Made by a program: the position numbers and the translations under genes
Notes under the pieces: model-generated
What the model was told of the DNA's origin: nothing
Database searches by the model: none
Seen by the model: the letters and a program-made list of their open reading frames with translations, nothing else
DNA from: Betaproteobacteria bacterium
Lineage (GTDB): Bacteria > Pseudomonadota > Gammaproteobacteria > Burkholderiales > Burkholderiaceae_F
Length of the DNA stretch: 64,000 bases
Assembly: GCA_016861185.1 (NCBI GenBank)
Contig: BOKW01000001.1
Coordinates: 186,001-250,000, forward strand
Direction of reading: 5' to 3'
Part shown: piece after piece, positions 56,172-64,000 of the stretch
Layout: the number at the start of each line of letters is the position of its first letter
How positions within the stretch are numbered: position 1 is the first letter of the stretch

Positions 56172-56657
56172 TCACACCGGCACTTTCGGCTCGAACTTGC
56201 TGCGATGGATCGAGAAGAACGTGCGGATGTTGCGCACGTTCGCCTCGGCCGTGAACAGCCGGTGCACCAGCGCGTGATACGCGGGCATGTCGGCGACGTA
56301 GACGACCAGCACGAAGTCCGGTCCCGGCGAAACCCGGTAGCACTGCTGCACGGCGGGCTCGGCCGCGACGCGCTGCTCGAACTCGGCCTGACGCTCCGCA
56401 GCCTGATGCTCGAGCGTGATCTCGACGATCGCGGTGACGCCCGGCCCAACTGCCTGCGGTGAAACGATCGCGATCTGCCGCTCGATCACCCCCGCGTCGA
56501 CCAGCCGCTTGACCCGCCGCAGGCAGGTCGGCGGCGAGATATGCGCCTTCTCGGCGAGCGCCTGGTTGGTCAGCCAGTTGTCCTCCTGCAACAGATTCAG
56601 CAGCCGCCGATCGATTGCATCGAGCTGGATCCGTTGGGGCGTGACTGAATCTGCCAT
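56172..56657 (-). CDS. Lrp/AsnC-family transcriptional regulator
   Basis: The 161-residue protein's N-terminal winged helix has LDAIDRRLLNLLQEDNWLTNQALAEKAHISPPTCLRRVKRLVDAGVIERQIAIV. The C-terminal RAM ligand-binding domain has VTAIVEITLEH, CYRVSPGPDFVLVVYVADMPAYHALVHRLFTAEANVRNIRTFFSIHRSKFE. It senses an amino acid or related ligand and is divergent from glmS (140-bp gap), so it may regulate itself or glmS. ATG 56657 gives the normal family start; an in-frame ATG 27 bases upstream also exists. Confidence 0.9.
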   Translation of the reverse strand: MADSVTPQRIQLDAIDRRLLNLLQEDNWLTNQALAEKAHISPPTCLRRVKRLVDAGVIERQIAIVSPQAVGPGVTAIVEITLEHQAAERQAEFEQRVAAEPAVQQCYRVSPGPDFVLVVYVADMPAYHALVHRLFTAEANVRNIRTFFSIHRSKFEPKVPV

Positions 56658-56796
56658 CAAACCAGGCTCCAAAGAAACGAACATGCAAAGAGGCGACCGC
56701 CCGGAATCTTACGACGCCGTTTAGCGGAGTTTGCAAACTTATTTCGCAGGGCGGCCGGTAGCATCCGCCCGTCCCTTCCCTTTGGAGCTCCAGATT

Positions 56797-58620
<1,824 letters not shown>

Positions 58621-58866
58621 ATCGCGCCCAGGTTCCTTGGTTTACGTCGAAGGCTAACTTGCCGAAGGCAAGTTAAGGCGGCAGAGCCGCCGGCCGGAGA
58701 CACAAACGCGCAATCTTGCCAAGAGTGTCACCGTCGAATGATGGTGGCACTCTTCACGCGCGGCTTGCGTCGAAGGCTAACCTCGAGCAGCGAGGTTAAG
58801 GCTGCGTGAGCAGCCGGCCGGAGACACAAGCCAAGGAACCTGGCGAAGAGCGTCACGGTCGAGTAG

Positions 58867-59076
58867 ACAGCGGACAGTCTCGACGGCAACGATCCACGGG
58901 CGACTGTTTCGGCCAGCAAAGAATTCTTTCGGACAACTGTATGGGCGCATCTAAGAGGGGGAATCCCGTTGTCCGGAGCTCATTAGCCGTACAAGCCCGT
59001 TCGCGAAGAACTGGCGCTTTCGCCAGCGAGCTATCGAGCGGACAGTGGCGCCAACGGAACAGAAAGTAGAAGCTCC
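58867..59076. other. Spacer between the glmS-tail repeats and the IS element
   Basis: I see no gene in these 210 bases. They contain a CTGGCG-cttt-CGCCAG type hairpin near 59010 and several GGACA/GGACAA strings. In the reverse direction I cannot find the missing part of chrA here, so the IS boundary at 59077 is a junction with unrelated DNA. Confidence 0.5.
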
Positions 59077-59141
59077 TGACCTGCTCGGTTTCTTCGGACG
59101 ACTAGTTTCTGGAAAGATGGCTCTTCGCCGACGAGGAGCCG

Positions 59142-59549
59142 ATGAGGAAGAGCCGATTCACCGATGAGCAGATGGTCGCGATCCTGCGCGAAGCCGATCG
59201 CAGCTCGGTGGCCGAGGTCGCCAAGAAGCACAAGGTCAGCGAGCAGACCATCTACACCTGGCGCAAGCATTTCGGCGAGCTGTCGCCCGCCGACGTGAAG
59301 CGTCTGAAGGCGCTGGAAGCCGAGAACGCCAAGCTCAAGCGGCTGCTGGCCGAGCGTGATCTGGACATCGACGTCCTGAAGGAGATCAACCGCGACGCCA
59401 GCGGTAAGCCCGCACGCAGGCGCGGCGCGAGCAGATCGCGTTCGCTTGCGAGCGCGGTCTGTCGAAGCGCCGCGCCTGCGGGCTGCTCGACGCGTCCCGC
59501 TCCAGCTTGCGCTACGAACTTCGGCTTCCCGCCAAGAACGCCCCGGTGA
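59142..59549 (+). CDS. IS3-family transposase OrfA (DNA-binding subunit)
   Basis: The first 88 or so residues are a standard IS3 OrfA: MRKSRFTDEQMVAILREADRSSVAEVAKKHKVSEQTIYTWRKHFGEL (helix-turn-helix), then VKRLKALEAENAKLKRLLAERDLDIDVLKEIN (leucine zipper). Beyond that the frame continues into the overlapping orfB sequence as non-family residues. In working elements a -1 frameshift near 59400 would fuse OrfA to OrfB. A GAGGAG site precedes the ATG. Confidence 0.8.
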   Translation: MRKSRFTDEQMVAILREADRSSVAEVAKKHKVSEQTIYTWRKHFGELSPADVKRLKALEAENAKLKRLLAERDLDIDVLKEINRDASGKPARRRGASRSRSLASAVCRSAAPAGCSTRPAPACATNFGFPPRTPR

Positions 59550-60256
59550 TCGACGCGATGAAGCAACTGTCGCGCAGTACCCGCGCTACGGTTACCGGCG
59601 CATCCGCATCATCCTGCAGCGTCAGGGCCATCGGCTTGGCTGGCACCGCACGCACCGGCTGTGGCGCCAGGCCGGCTTGCAGCTGCCGCGGCGGCGGCCA
59701 CGGCGTCGGATCGCCAGTGGGCGGCCGCGCCCGTTGCCCGCTGCAGCCGCCAATGTCGTCTGGGCCCACGACTTCGTCTTCGATGCCACGGCCTGCGGCC
59801 AGCAGATCAAGTGCCTGACGATCGTCGATGAGTTCACGCGGGAGTGCCTGGCCATCGATGTGGCCGGATCGATCCGCTCGCGGCGGGGTGATCGACGTGC
59901 TGGCCCAGCTGATCGGCGTGCACGGCGCACCCAGGTACCTGCGCTCGGACAACGGGCCGGAGTTCGTCAGCCGGGCCATCCTCCAGTGGCTGCCGACGGC
60001 GGGCATCGACACGGCCTTCATCGATCCGGGCAAGCCGTGGCAGAACGGCGCCGACGAGAGGTTCAACGGCAGATTGCGCGACGAGTGCCTCAGTCTCGAA
60101 TGGTTCCGCTCGCGCGCCGAAGCGATGATCGTGATCGAGAACTGGCGGCATCACTACAACGCCGTCCGGCCGCACAGCAGCCTGAACTACTTTACCCCGC
60201 ACGAGTTCAAGCGGCAGCATCACCCATCCACCCACCGAGCCGTCTTCCAGGAGTGA
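59420..60256 (+). pseudogene. IS3-family transposase OrfB (integrase), frame broken twice
   Basis: The product reads ARREQIAFACERGLSKRRACGLLDASRSSLRYELRLPAKNAPVIDAMKQLS in one frame up to about 59570. It then shifts frame for YPRYGYRRIRIILQRQGHRLGWHRTHRLWR, WAHDFVFDATACGQQIKCLTIVDEFTRECLAIDVAGSIRS. It returns to the first frame at about 59887 (in a GGGG run) for LRSDNGPEFVSRAI, DPGKPWQNGADERFNGRLRDECL and HHYNAVRPHSSLNYFTP. A one-base loss and a one-base gain thus compensate. The catalytic D, D and E are all encoded but not in one frame. Either the element is inactive or two sequencing errors are present. Confidence 0.82.
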
Positions 60257-60283
60257 ATGGCTCGAAAAAGCCGGGGCAGGTCA

Positions 60284-60365
60284 CGAGCCCTAGCATGTAG
60301 CTGACGAGTCGCCAAAGCGTGTACCGCGCGGCCGGCGCGCCGGCATCGGTGTTCGTATCGATCAT
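60284..60365 (-). pseudogene. chrA: chrA chromate transporter, 5' remnant cut by the IS element
   Basis: The ATG at 60363-60365 lies 7 bp downstream of the chrB stop and opens a frame reading MIDTNTDAGAPAARYTLWRL, then VSYMLGL, before running into the IS end at 60283. This is the N-terminus expected of ChrA (RYTxWxLxxYxLRLG, just before the first GFGGP motif). The remaining 370 or so codons are absent from the window. The chromate efflux pump is therefore lost here. ChrA identity rests on a short segment plus its place directly after chrB. Confidence 0.65.
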
Positions 60366-60372
60366 CGAATCC

Positions 60373-61347
60373 TCAGGTCTTGGCTCGCGACGCTTCGCGC
60401 GCGAAGTGCGCGTACAGCGAATCGAGCACCGTCGTCATTTCGGCCAGCAGCGCGTCGTCATCGTCGAGCCGCTCGCGCGCACCCGCCATCACGGCCTCGA
60501 AGCCACTAGCCTCCGGCACAGGCTCGCCACCCACGTCCAAGTGGTGCACGAGCGTGCCCAGCCGCACCAGCGCCGGGTCTTCGTCGAGCCCGAAGCTCGC
60601 GGCCAGTGTCTGGAATGTGACGCGGTCGCCGACGTGCGTGAAGGTGGCGCCGTCGAAATCGAAGCCAAGCGCGCTCTTCGGGCAGTCCGCCGGGCGCGCC
60701 AGCCAGCGAAAACGCGCCTGCGGATCGATGAAGCGGCGGATTAGCCAAGCGCTGGCGACACGATCGACCCACAGCCGCCGGCGCGTGGCCCACACGCGGC
60801 CGCGGTAGCCGGAGGGATCGAGCCGCGCGATGCCGCCACGCGTCTCGTGCGGCTCGTCGGGCGAAAGCAACCGCCCGATGCGGTTGTTCAGATCGATCCA
60901 GGCCGCTTCGGTTTCAGCGCTGGCTTCCGTGGGAAAGAAGTCGGTCGCACGGACGGCCTCGTAGTCGCGCTGGAGCTTGCGCTGCAGCCGTGCAAGGTCG
61001 GGCAGCGCCAGCGCCTGCAGCCCGCGGTTGGCCTCCTTCCAGCTGCGGCGCAACTCGGCGTACTCGTCGGAACGGTCGAACAGCCCGCGGTAGGAGCGGT
61101 CTTCCTCGGCCGAGCGCGCCACCACCGCCATCAGCCAAGAGACGCCGCCTTCGCGCGCGCAGTCTTCGCCGAGTTCGCGCAGCGCGCGTTCGCGAGCCTC
61201 GTTGCCCGGCACGAGGTACGCGCCATCGCGCAACGCGGCGCAGCCCAGGCTCTTGAGCGCTCGCCAGATGCGCATGCGAGCCGTTGCGCTGGAGGTCGGC
61301 AGCGAGACGATGAAGAGCAACCAACTGGGTTCTGCTGCAATGGTCAT
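60373..61347 (-). CDS. chrB: Chromate-resistance regulator ChrB
   Basis: The 324-residue protein has an N-terminal winged-helix-like region (WLLFIVSLPTSSATARMRIWRALKSLGCAALRDGAYLVP). The C-terminal ChrB domain contains WATRRRLWVDRVASAWLIRRFIDPQARFRWL, FDFDGATFTHVGDRVTFQTLAASFGLDEDPALVRLGTLVHHLDVGG. ChrB is a chromate-responsive repressor of chr operons. It is transcribed leftward with chrA following. Two direct repeats at 61347-61381, between chrB and the divergent transporter gene, are a likely operator. Confidence 0.92.
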   Translation of the reverse strand: MTIAAEPSWLLFIVSLPTSSATARMRIWRALKSLGCAALRDGAYLVPGNEARERALRELGEDCAREGGVSWLMAVVARSAEEDRSYRGLFDRSDEYAELRRSWKEANRGLQALALPDLARLQRKLQRDYEAVRATDFFPTEASAETEAAWIDLNNRIGRLLSPDEPHETRGGIARLDPSGYRGRVWATRRRLWVDRVASAWLIRRFIDPQARFRWLARPADCPKSALGFDFDGATFTHVGDRVTFQTLAASFGLDEDPALVRLGTLVHHLDVGGEPVPEASGFEAVMAGARERLDDDDALLAEMTTVLDSLYAHFAREASRAKT

Positions 61348-61381
61348 GTCGCGAATGCTACTATGTTGTCGCGTACGCTAC
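61347..61381. promoter_or_regulatory. Direct-repeat operator candidate between chrB and the MFS gene
   Basis: TGTCGCGAATGCTAC (61347-61361) and TGTCGCGTACGCTAC (61367-61381) differ at two bases and are 20 bp apart, two helical turns. They fill the 38-bp gap between divergent starts at 61347 and 61386. This is what a dimeric regulator such as ChrB would need to control both directions. Confidence 0.6.
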
Positions 61382-61385
61382 ATAC

Positions 61386-62624
61386 ATGACTACTCTCCGA
61401 GCGTTCTCTTTGCGGCTGCGCGCACCGGAGACCGGCGCGGGCGCCAGTCCATTGCTCTTCGCGCGCGGCCTGCGCGCGATCGGCGACGGCTACCTCGCGG
61501 TGTTGCTGCCGGTGTATCTGCTGGCGCTCGGCCTGGACACGCTGCAGATCGGCGTAATCGCCACCGCGACGCTACTCGGCTCCGCGCTGTCGACGATCGC
61601 GATCGGCGTGTGGGGCCACCGCTGGTCGTCACGCGGCCTGCTGCAGGCGGCCGGTCTCCTGATGGCCGCGACCGGCGTCGGCTTCGCGGGATGCACGTCG
61701 TTCTGGCCACTGCTGGGGGTCGCCTTCATCGGCACGCTCAATCCAAGTGCAGGCGACGTCAGCGTCTTCCTCCCGCTGGAGCACGCGCGGCTGGCCGGCG
61801 TTGCGCGCGGCGAAGCGAGGACCGCGCTGTTCGCCCGCTACAGCACGATCGGCGCCCTGTGCGCGGCGCTCGGCGCGCTCGCGGCCGGGCTGCCCGACTG
61901 GCTGGTGCAGCACGCGCAGGCCGCGCGCCTGGACGCGTTGCGCGGGATGTTCCTGGCCTATGCCGCAATCGGCCTGGTCGTCTGGGCGATCTATCGGGCG
62001 ACGCCGGCCGACCGGCCTGTGGCCGATGAAGCCATGCGCGCGGCTCCGCTCACGGCATCGCGGCGCATCGTCGTCAGACTCGCGGCACTGTTCAGCGTCG
62101 ACGCCTTCGCGGGCGGGCTGATCATCAACGCGCTGATGTCGCTGTGGCTGCTGCAGCGCTTCGGCCTGTCGCTCGCGCAGGCCGGCGCGTTCTTCTTCTG
62201 GACCGGCCTGCTCAGCGCAGCCTCGCAGTTCGCGGCACCGCGTGTGGCGCGCCGCTTCGGCTTGCTGAACACGATGGTGTTCACGCACATACCGTCCAGC
62301 GTGTGCCTCATCGTTGCCGCGCTGGTCCCCAGTCTGCCCGCGGCGCTGGCGCTGTTGCTGGTGCGCAGCGCGCTGTCGCAGATGGACGTGCCGACCCGCA
62401 GCGCCTACGTGATGTCGGTCGTCACGCCGCCCGAGCGTGCCGCGGCGGCCAGCTTCACCGCGGTACCGCGTAGTTTGGCCGCTTCGCTCAGCCCATCGAT
62501 CGCGGGCGCGTTGCTCGCCGCCGGCTGGCTTGCGCTGCCTCTCGTGGCCTGCGGTGTGCTGAAGATCGCGTATGACCTGACGTTGTGGCACGCCTGCCGG
62601 AACGAGCCGCTGAACGATCCCTAG
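61386..62624 (+). CDS. Major facilitator superfamily transporter of the chromate cluster
   Basis: The 412-residue protein has 12 predicted membrane segments. It opens LLFARGLRAIGDGYLAVLLPVYLLALGLDTLQIGVIATATLLGSALSTIAIGVWGHR, with the MFS loop and a GTLNPSAGDVSVFLPLEHA segment. Similar MFS proteins are found in chr gene clusters of Burkholderiales. The transported compound is unknown, and oxyanion or metal export is only suggested by context. It is divergent from chrB and 82 bp upstream of the SOD-rhodanese gene. Confidence 0.85.
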   Translation: MTTLRAFSLRLRAPETGAGASPLLFARGLRAIGDGYLAVLLPVYLLALGLDTLQIGVIATATLLGSALSTIAIGVWGHRWSSRGLLQAAGLLMAATGVGFAGCTSFWPLLGVAFIGTLNPSAGDVSVFLPLEHARLAGVARGEARTALFARYSTIGALCAALGALAAGLPDWLVQHAQAARLDALRGMFLAYAAIGLVVWAIYRATPADRPVADEAMRAAPLTASRRIVVRLAALFSVDAFAGGLIINALMSLWLLQRFGLSLAQAGAFFFWTGLLSAASQFAAPRVARRFGLLNTMVFTHIPSSVCLIVAALVPSLPAALALLLVRSALSQMDVPTRSAYVMSVVTPPERAAAASFTAVPRSLAASLSPSIAGALLAAGWLALPLVACGVLKIAYDLTLWHACRNEPLNDP

Positions 62625-62706
62625 ACACCGAGGCGTCTTGGGCCTCGACCGTGCCGAGCCACCACGCCGCCCTCCATTGCGCACGGGACCGCTTGTCGAG
62701 GTCGAC

Positions 62707-63663
62707 ATGACGTATTGCATCACACCGCTGTACTGCCGCCCGTGGACGCTCAACGGCATCTCGCCCCGCTTGATCGAAAGCCACTACGAGAACCACTATG
62801 GCGGCGCGATCCGCCGGCTGAATGCGCTGACCGCCGAGATCGATGCGCTGGACCCATCGGCGGTATCGCCTTCAGTGATCCAGCGTCTCAAGCGCGACGA
62901 GCTGTCGCTACTGAATTCGACGCTGCTGCACGAGCTGTACTTCGCCAGCCTCGGCGGCGACGGAAGATCCGTCCCCGCGCCGGTCGCGGATGCGCTCGAG
63001 CGCAGCTTCGGTTCGGTCGCGCGCTGGCGAGCCGAGTTCACGGCGATGGCCCAGGCGCTGTCCAGCGAGTCCGGATGGGTTGTGCTCAGCCATCTGCCTC
63101 GCGACGGCGGATTGACCCACCACATCGCGCGCGACAGCACCGAAAGCGTCGCTGGAGCGATTCCGATCCTGGCGCTGGACATGTACGAGCACGCGTATCA
63201 GCTCGAATTCGGCGCCAACGCGGACGCCTACATTGCCGCGTTCATGCGCAACATTGACTGGCCCGCCGTGCAAGCCCGGCTCCAGGACGCGATGAACGTG
63301 CCGCCGCCTAGGCGCCTGGAGCAGAAGGAGTTCGCCGACGTTCCGGCACTCGCGCCCGAGGAGCTGCGCGAGCTGCTGGACAGCGGCTCGCCGGTTCAAG
63401 TGATCGATGCGCGTCCTCGGCACTACGCAACCCGCGCCAGCGACATGATGCGCGCAGCCGTCTGGCGCGATCCGGAACGGGTGGAGGAATGGATCGGCGA
63501 GTTGTCCAAGGACACGCCGGTCGTGGTGTTTTGCGTGTACGGCTTTCACATCGGTTGCCAGACGGCTGCCACGCTGCGCAAGGCGGGCTTCGACGCGCGA
63601 TACCTGTCCGGCGGGCACTACGCGTGGAAGGCAATCGGCGGGCCGACCAAGCTGTTCGAGTGA
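62707..63663 (+). CDS. Fe/Mn superoxide dismutase fused to a rhodanese domain (ChrC-like)
   Basis: The 318-residue protein's N-terminal 200 residues are an Fe/Mn-SOD. Metal ligands are H26 (ESHYENHYGG), H75 (LLHELYF), D158 and H162 (LALDMYEHAYQLEFG). From about residue 205 a linker leads into a rhodanese domain (ELLDSGSPVQVIDARPRHYATRASD; catalytic Cys276 in VVVFCVYGFHIGC; YLSGGHYAWKAIGGP). SOD genes (chrC/chrF-type) occur in chromate operons and are thought to remove superoxide formed during Cr(VI) reduction. The rhodanese may handle sulphur or Cr. ATG 62707 gives the family start. Confidence 0.88.
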   Translation: MTYCITPLYCRPWTLNGISPRLIESHYENHYGGAIRRLNALTAEIDALDPSAVSPSVIQRLKRDELSLLNSTLLHELYFASLGGDGRSVPAPVADALERSFGSVARWRAEFTAMAQALSSESGWVVLSHLPRDGGLTHHIARDSTESVAGAIPILALDMYEHAYQLEFGANADAYIAAFMRNIDWPAVQARLQDAMNVPPPRRLEQKEFADVPALAPEELRELLDSGSPVQVIDARPRHYATRASDMMRAAVWRDPERVEEWIGELSKDTPVVVFCVYGFHIGCQTAATLRKAGFDARYLSGGHYAWKAIGGPTKLFE

Positions 63664-64000
63664 CGTGGGTTCAGCGAGATCGGCGAGAGAAGCCGACCAG
63701 CAGCTTGCTATTGGCAACATCTGACGCAATGTTCATGATTTCAAGCGCGTGTCATGAGATCACTAGCGAGCACGGTTGAAGCCCCGGCAGGCGGGCAGCA
63801 AGTGTCGGCTCAAAGCGATTGAGCAGACGTCCGCGCGCCCTTTGTCGAGCTTCACTTTGGTCGGTTGCGACGTCGAACGGCCGCTAAGCGGTGGCTGCCC
63901 ACGGCCCGAGGCGGCTGCTGCGAAGGTCTGCATTCCTGACGCAATGACCCCGACACGAAGCTGACGTTCGAGCCCGGTCAGCCGGTGCCAAAGTACTTCA
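63664..64000. other. Non-coding right end of the window
   Basis: The 337 bases after the SOD-rhodanese gene contain only short open frames without recognisable products. A CGGC-gagagaa-GCCG hairpin lies close to the stop. The string TGACGCAATG occurs twice (about 63722 and 63937). It may be decayed island DNA; nothing firmer can be said. Confidence 0.4.

Larger units (their letters stand above)
59077..60283 (+). mobile_element. IS3-family insertion sequence (degenerate)
   Basis: The element is about 1.2 kb. It is bounded by imperfect inverted repeats beginning TGACCTGC (59077 onward; complement GCAGGTCA ending at 60283) with further similarity over about 20 bases. It has the IS3 two-frame organisation: a helix-turn-helix orfA and a DDE integrase orfB in the -1 frame. 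orfB carries two compensating indels. No direct target repeat is visible at the ends, and the chrA remnant is cut exactly at the right end. This suggests an IS-mediated deletion or recombination after insertion. Confidence 0.88.

Noticed and set aside
58652..58822. Module cores as integron attC sites (GGCTAAC and GTTAAG resemble R boxes)
   Set aside because: The two boxes are only 20-30 bases apart including the stem, the boxes deviate from RYYYAAC/GTTRRRY in the glmS copies, no integrase or cassette array is visible, and attC recombination does not explain the gene-tail copies.
58867..59076. A Tn7 or Tn7-like transposon end inserted behind glmS
   Set aside because: No TGTGGGCGGACA-type end, no five-base target repeat and no tns genes are seen. 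The tail copies also occur at atpG, which Tn7 does not target.
59070..60290. Target-site duplication flanking the IS element
   Set aside because: The three to four bases on each side differ (CTCC versus CGAG), so no duplication can be claimed.
63722..63947. Repeated TGACGCAATG as an attachment-site pair
   Set aside because: Only about ten bases are shared, with no integrase gene or matching flanks; chance is sufficient.

Overview
The window is GC-rich chromosomal DNA from a betaproteobacterium, most likely of the order Burkholderiales. The grounds are the gene order mnmG-rsmG-parA-parB-atpIBEFHAGDC, the hemE-priA pair, the order DUF971-ubiE-Tim44-ubiJ-ubiB, and protein sequences typical of that class. 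No rRNA operon, CRISPR array or prophage is visible. mnmG-parAB with two perfect parS sites places the window close to the replication origin, and three DnaA-box-like nonamers lie between hemE and priA.

Layout. 0-2.4 kb: the start of an aldehyde dehydrogenase (leftward) and an AsmA-like envelope protein. 2.4-7.5 kb: parS sites, mnmG, rsmG, a LysE-type exporter, parA, parB. 7.5-14.8 kb: the complete F1Fo ATP synthase operon behind a good sigma-70 promoter, with a 220-bp repeat insertion between atpG and atpD. 14.9-21.2 kb: a universal stress protein behind an FNR-type box, a PQQ-type sugar dehydrogenase with its cytochrome c, a TonB receptor, a small Lys/Ala/Glu-rich exported protein, DUF167 and hemE. 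21.5-26.4 kb: priA, an ECF sigma/anti-sigma pair, a membrane-anchored three-haem cytochrome and tRNA-Arg(CCG). 26.4-42 kb: two consecutive, diverged copies of a type IV minor-pilin operon (fimT-pilV-pilW-pilX-pilY1-pilE), plus two extra pseudopilins. 42-46.7 kb: DUF971, ubiE, a Tim44-like protein, ubiJ and ubiB (ubiquinone synthesis). 46.7-53.5 kb: a lipoprotein with a zinc-protease motif, a LytS/LytTR-type two-component pair, a TPMT-like methyltransferase and a solute:sodium symporter. 53.5-58.6 kb: a DUF6279 lipoprotein, glmU, an Lrp-type regulator and glmS (amino sugar synthesis). 58.6-64 kb: repeat modules at the glmS end, a decayed IS3-family element, and a chromate-resistance remnant (truncated chrA, chrB, MFS transporter, SOD-rhodanese fusion).

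The most unusual observation is a small non-coding repeat module at the 3' ends of two unrelated genes, atpG (one copy) and glmS (two copies). Each copy has a core of two adjacent stem-loops (GGCTAAC, stem-loop, GTTAAG, stem-loop, CGGCCGGAG). Each is followed by a second copy of the last 9-12 codons and stop of the same gene. These tail copies encode essentially the same peptide with different synonymous codons. Beside each core there is also an inverted partial copy of the gene tail. This looks like a mobile or recombinogenic element that inserts at gene 3' ends and supplies or displaces a coding tail. I do not recognise it as a described element class.

All functions are inferred from reading the sequence. 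No database search was possible.
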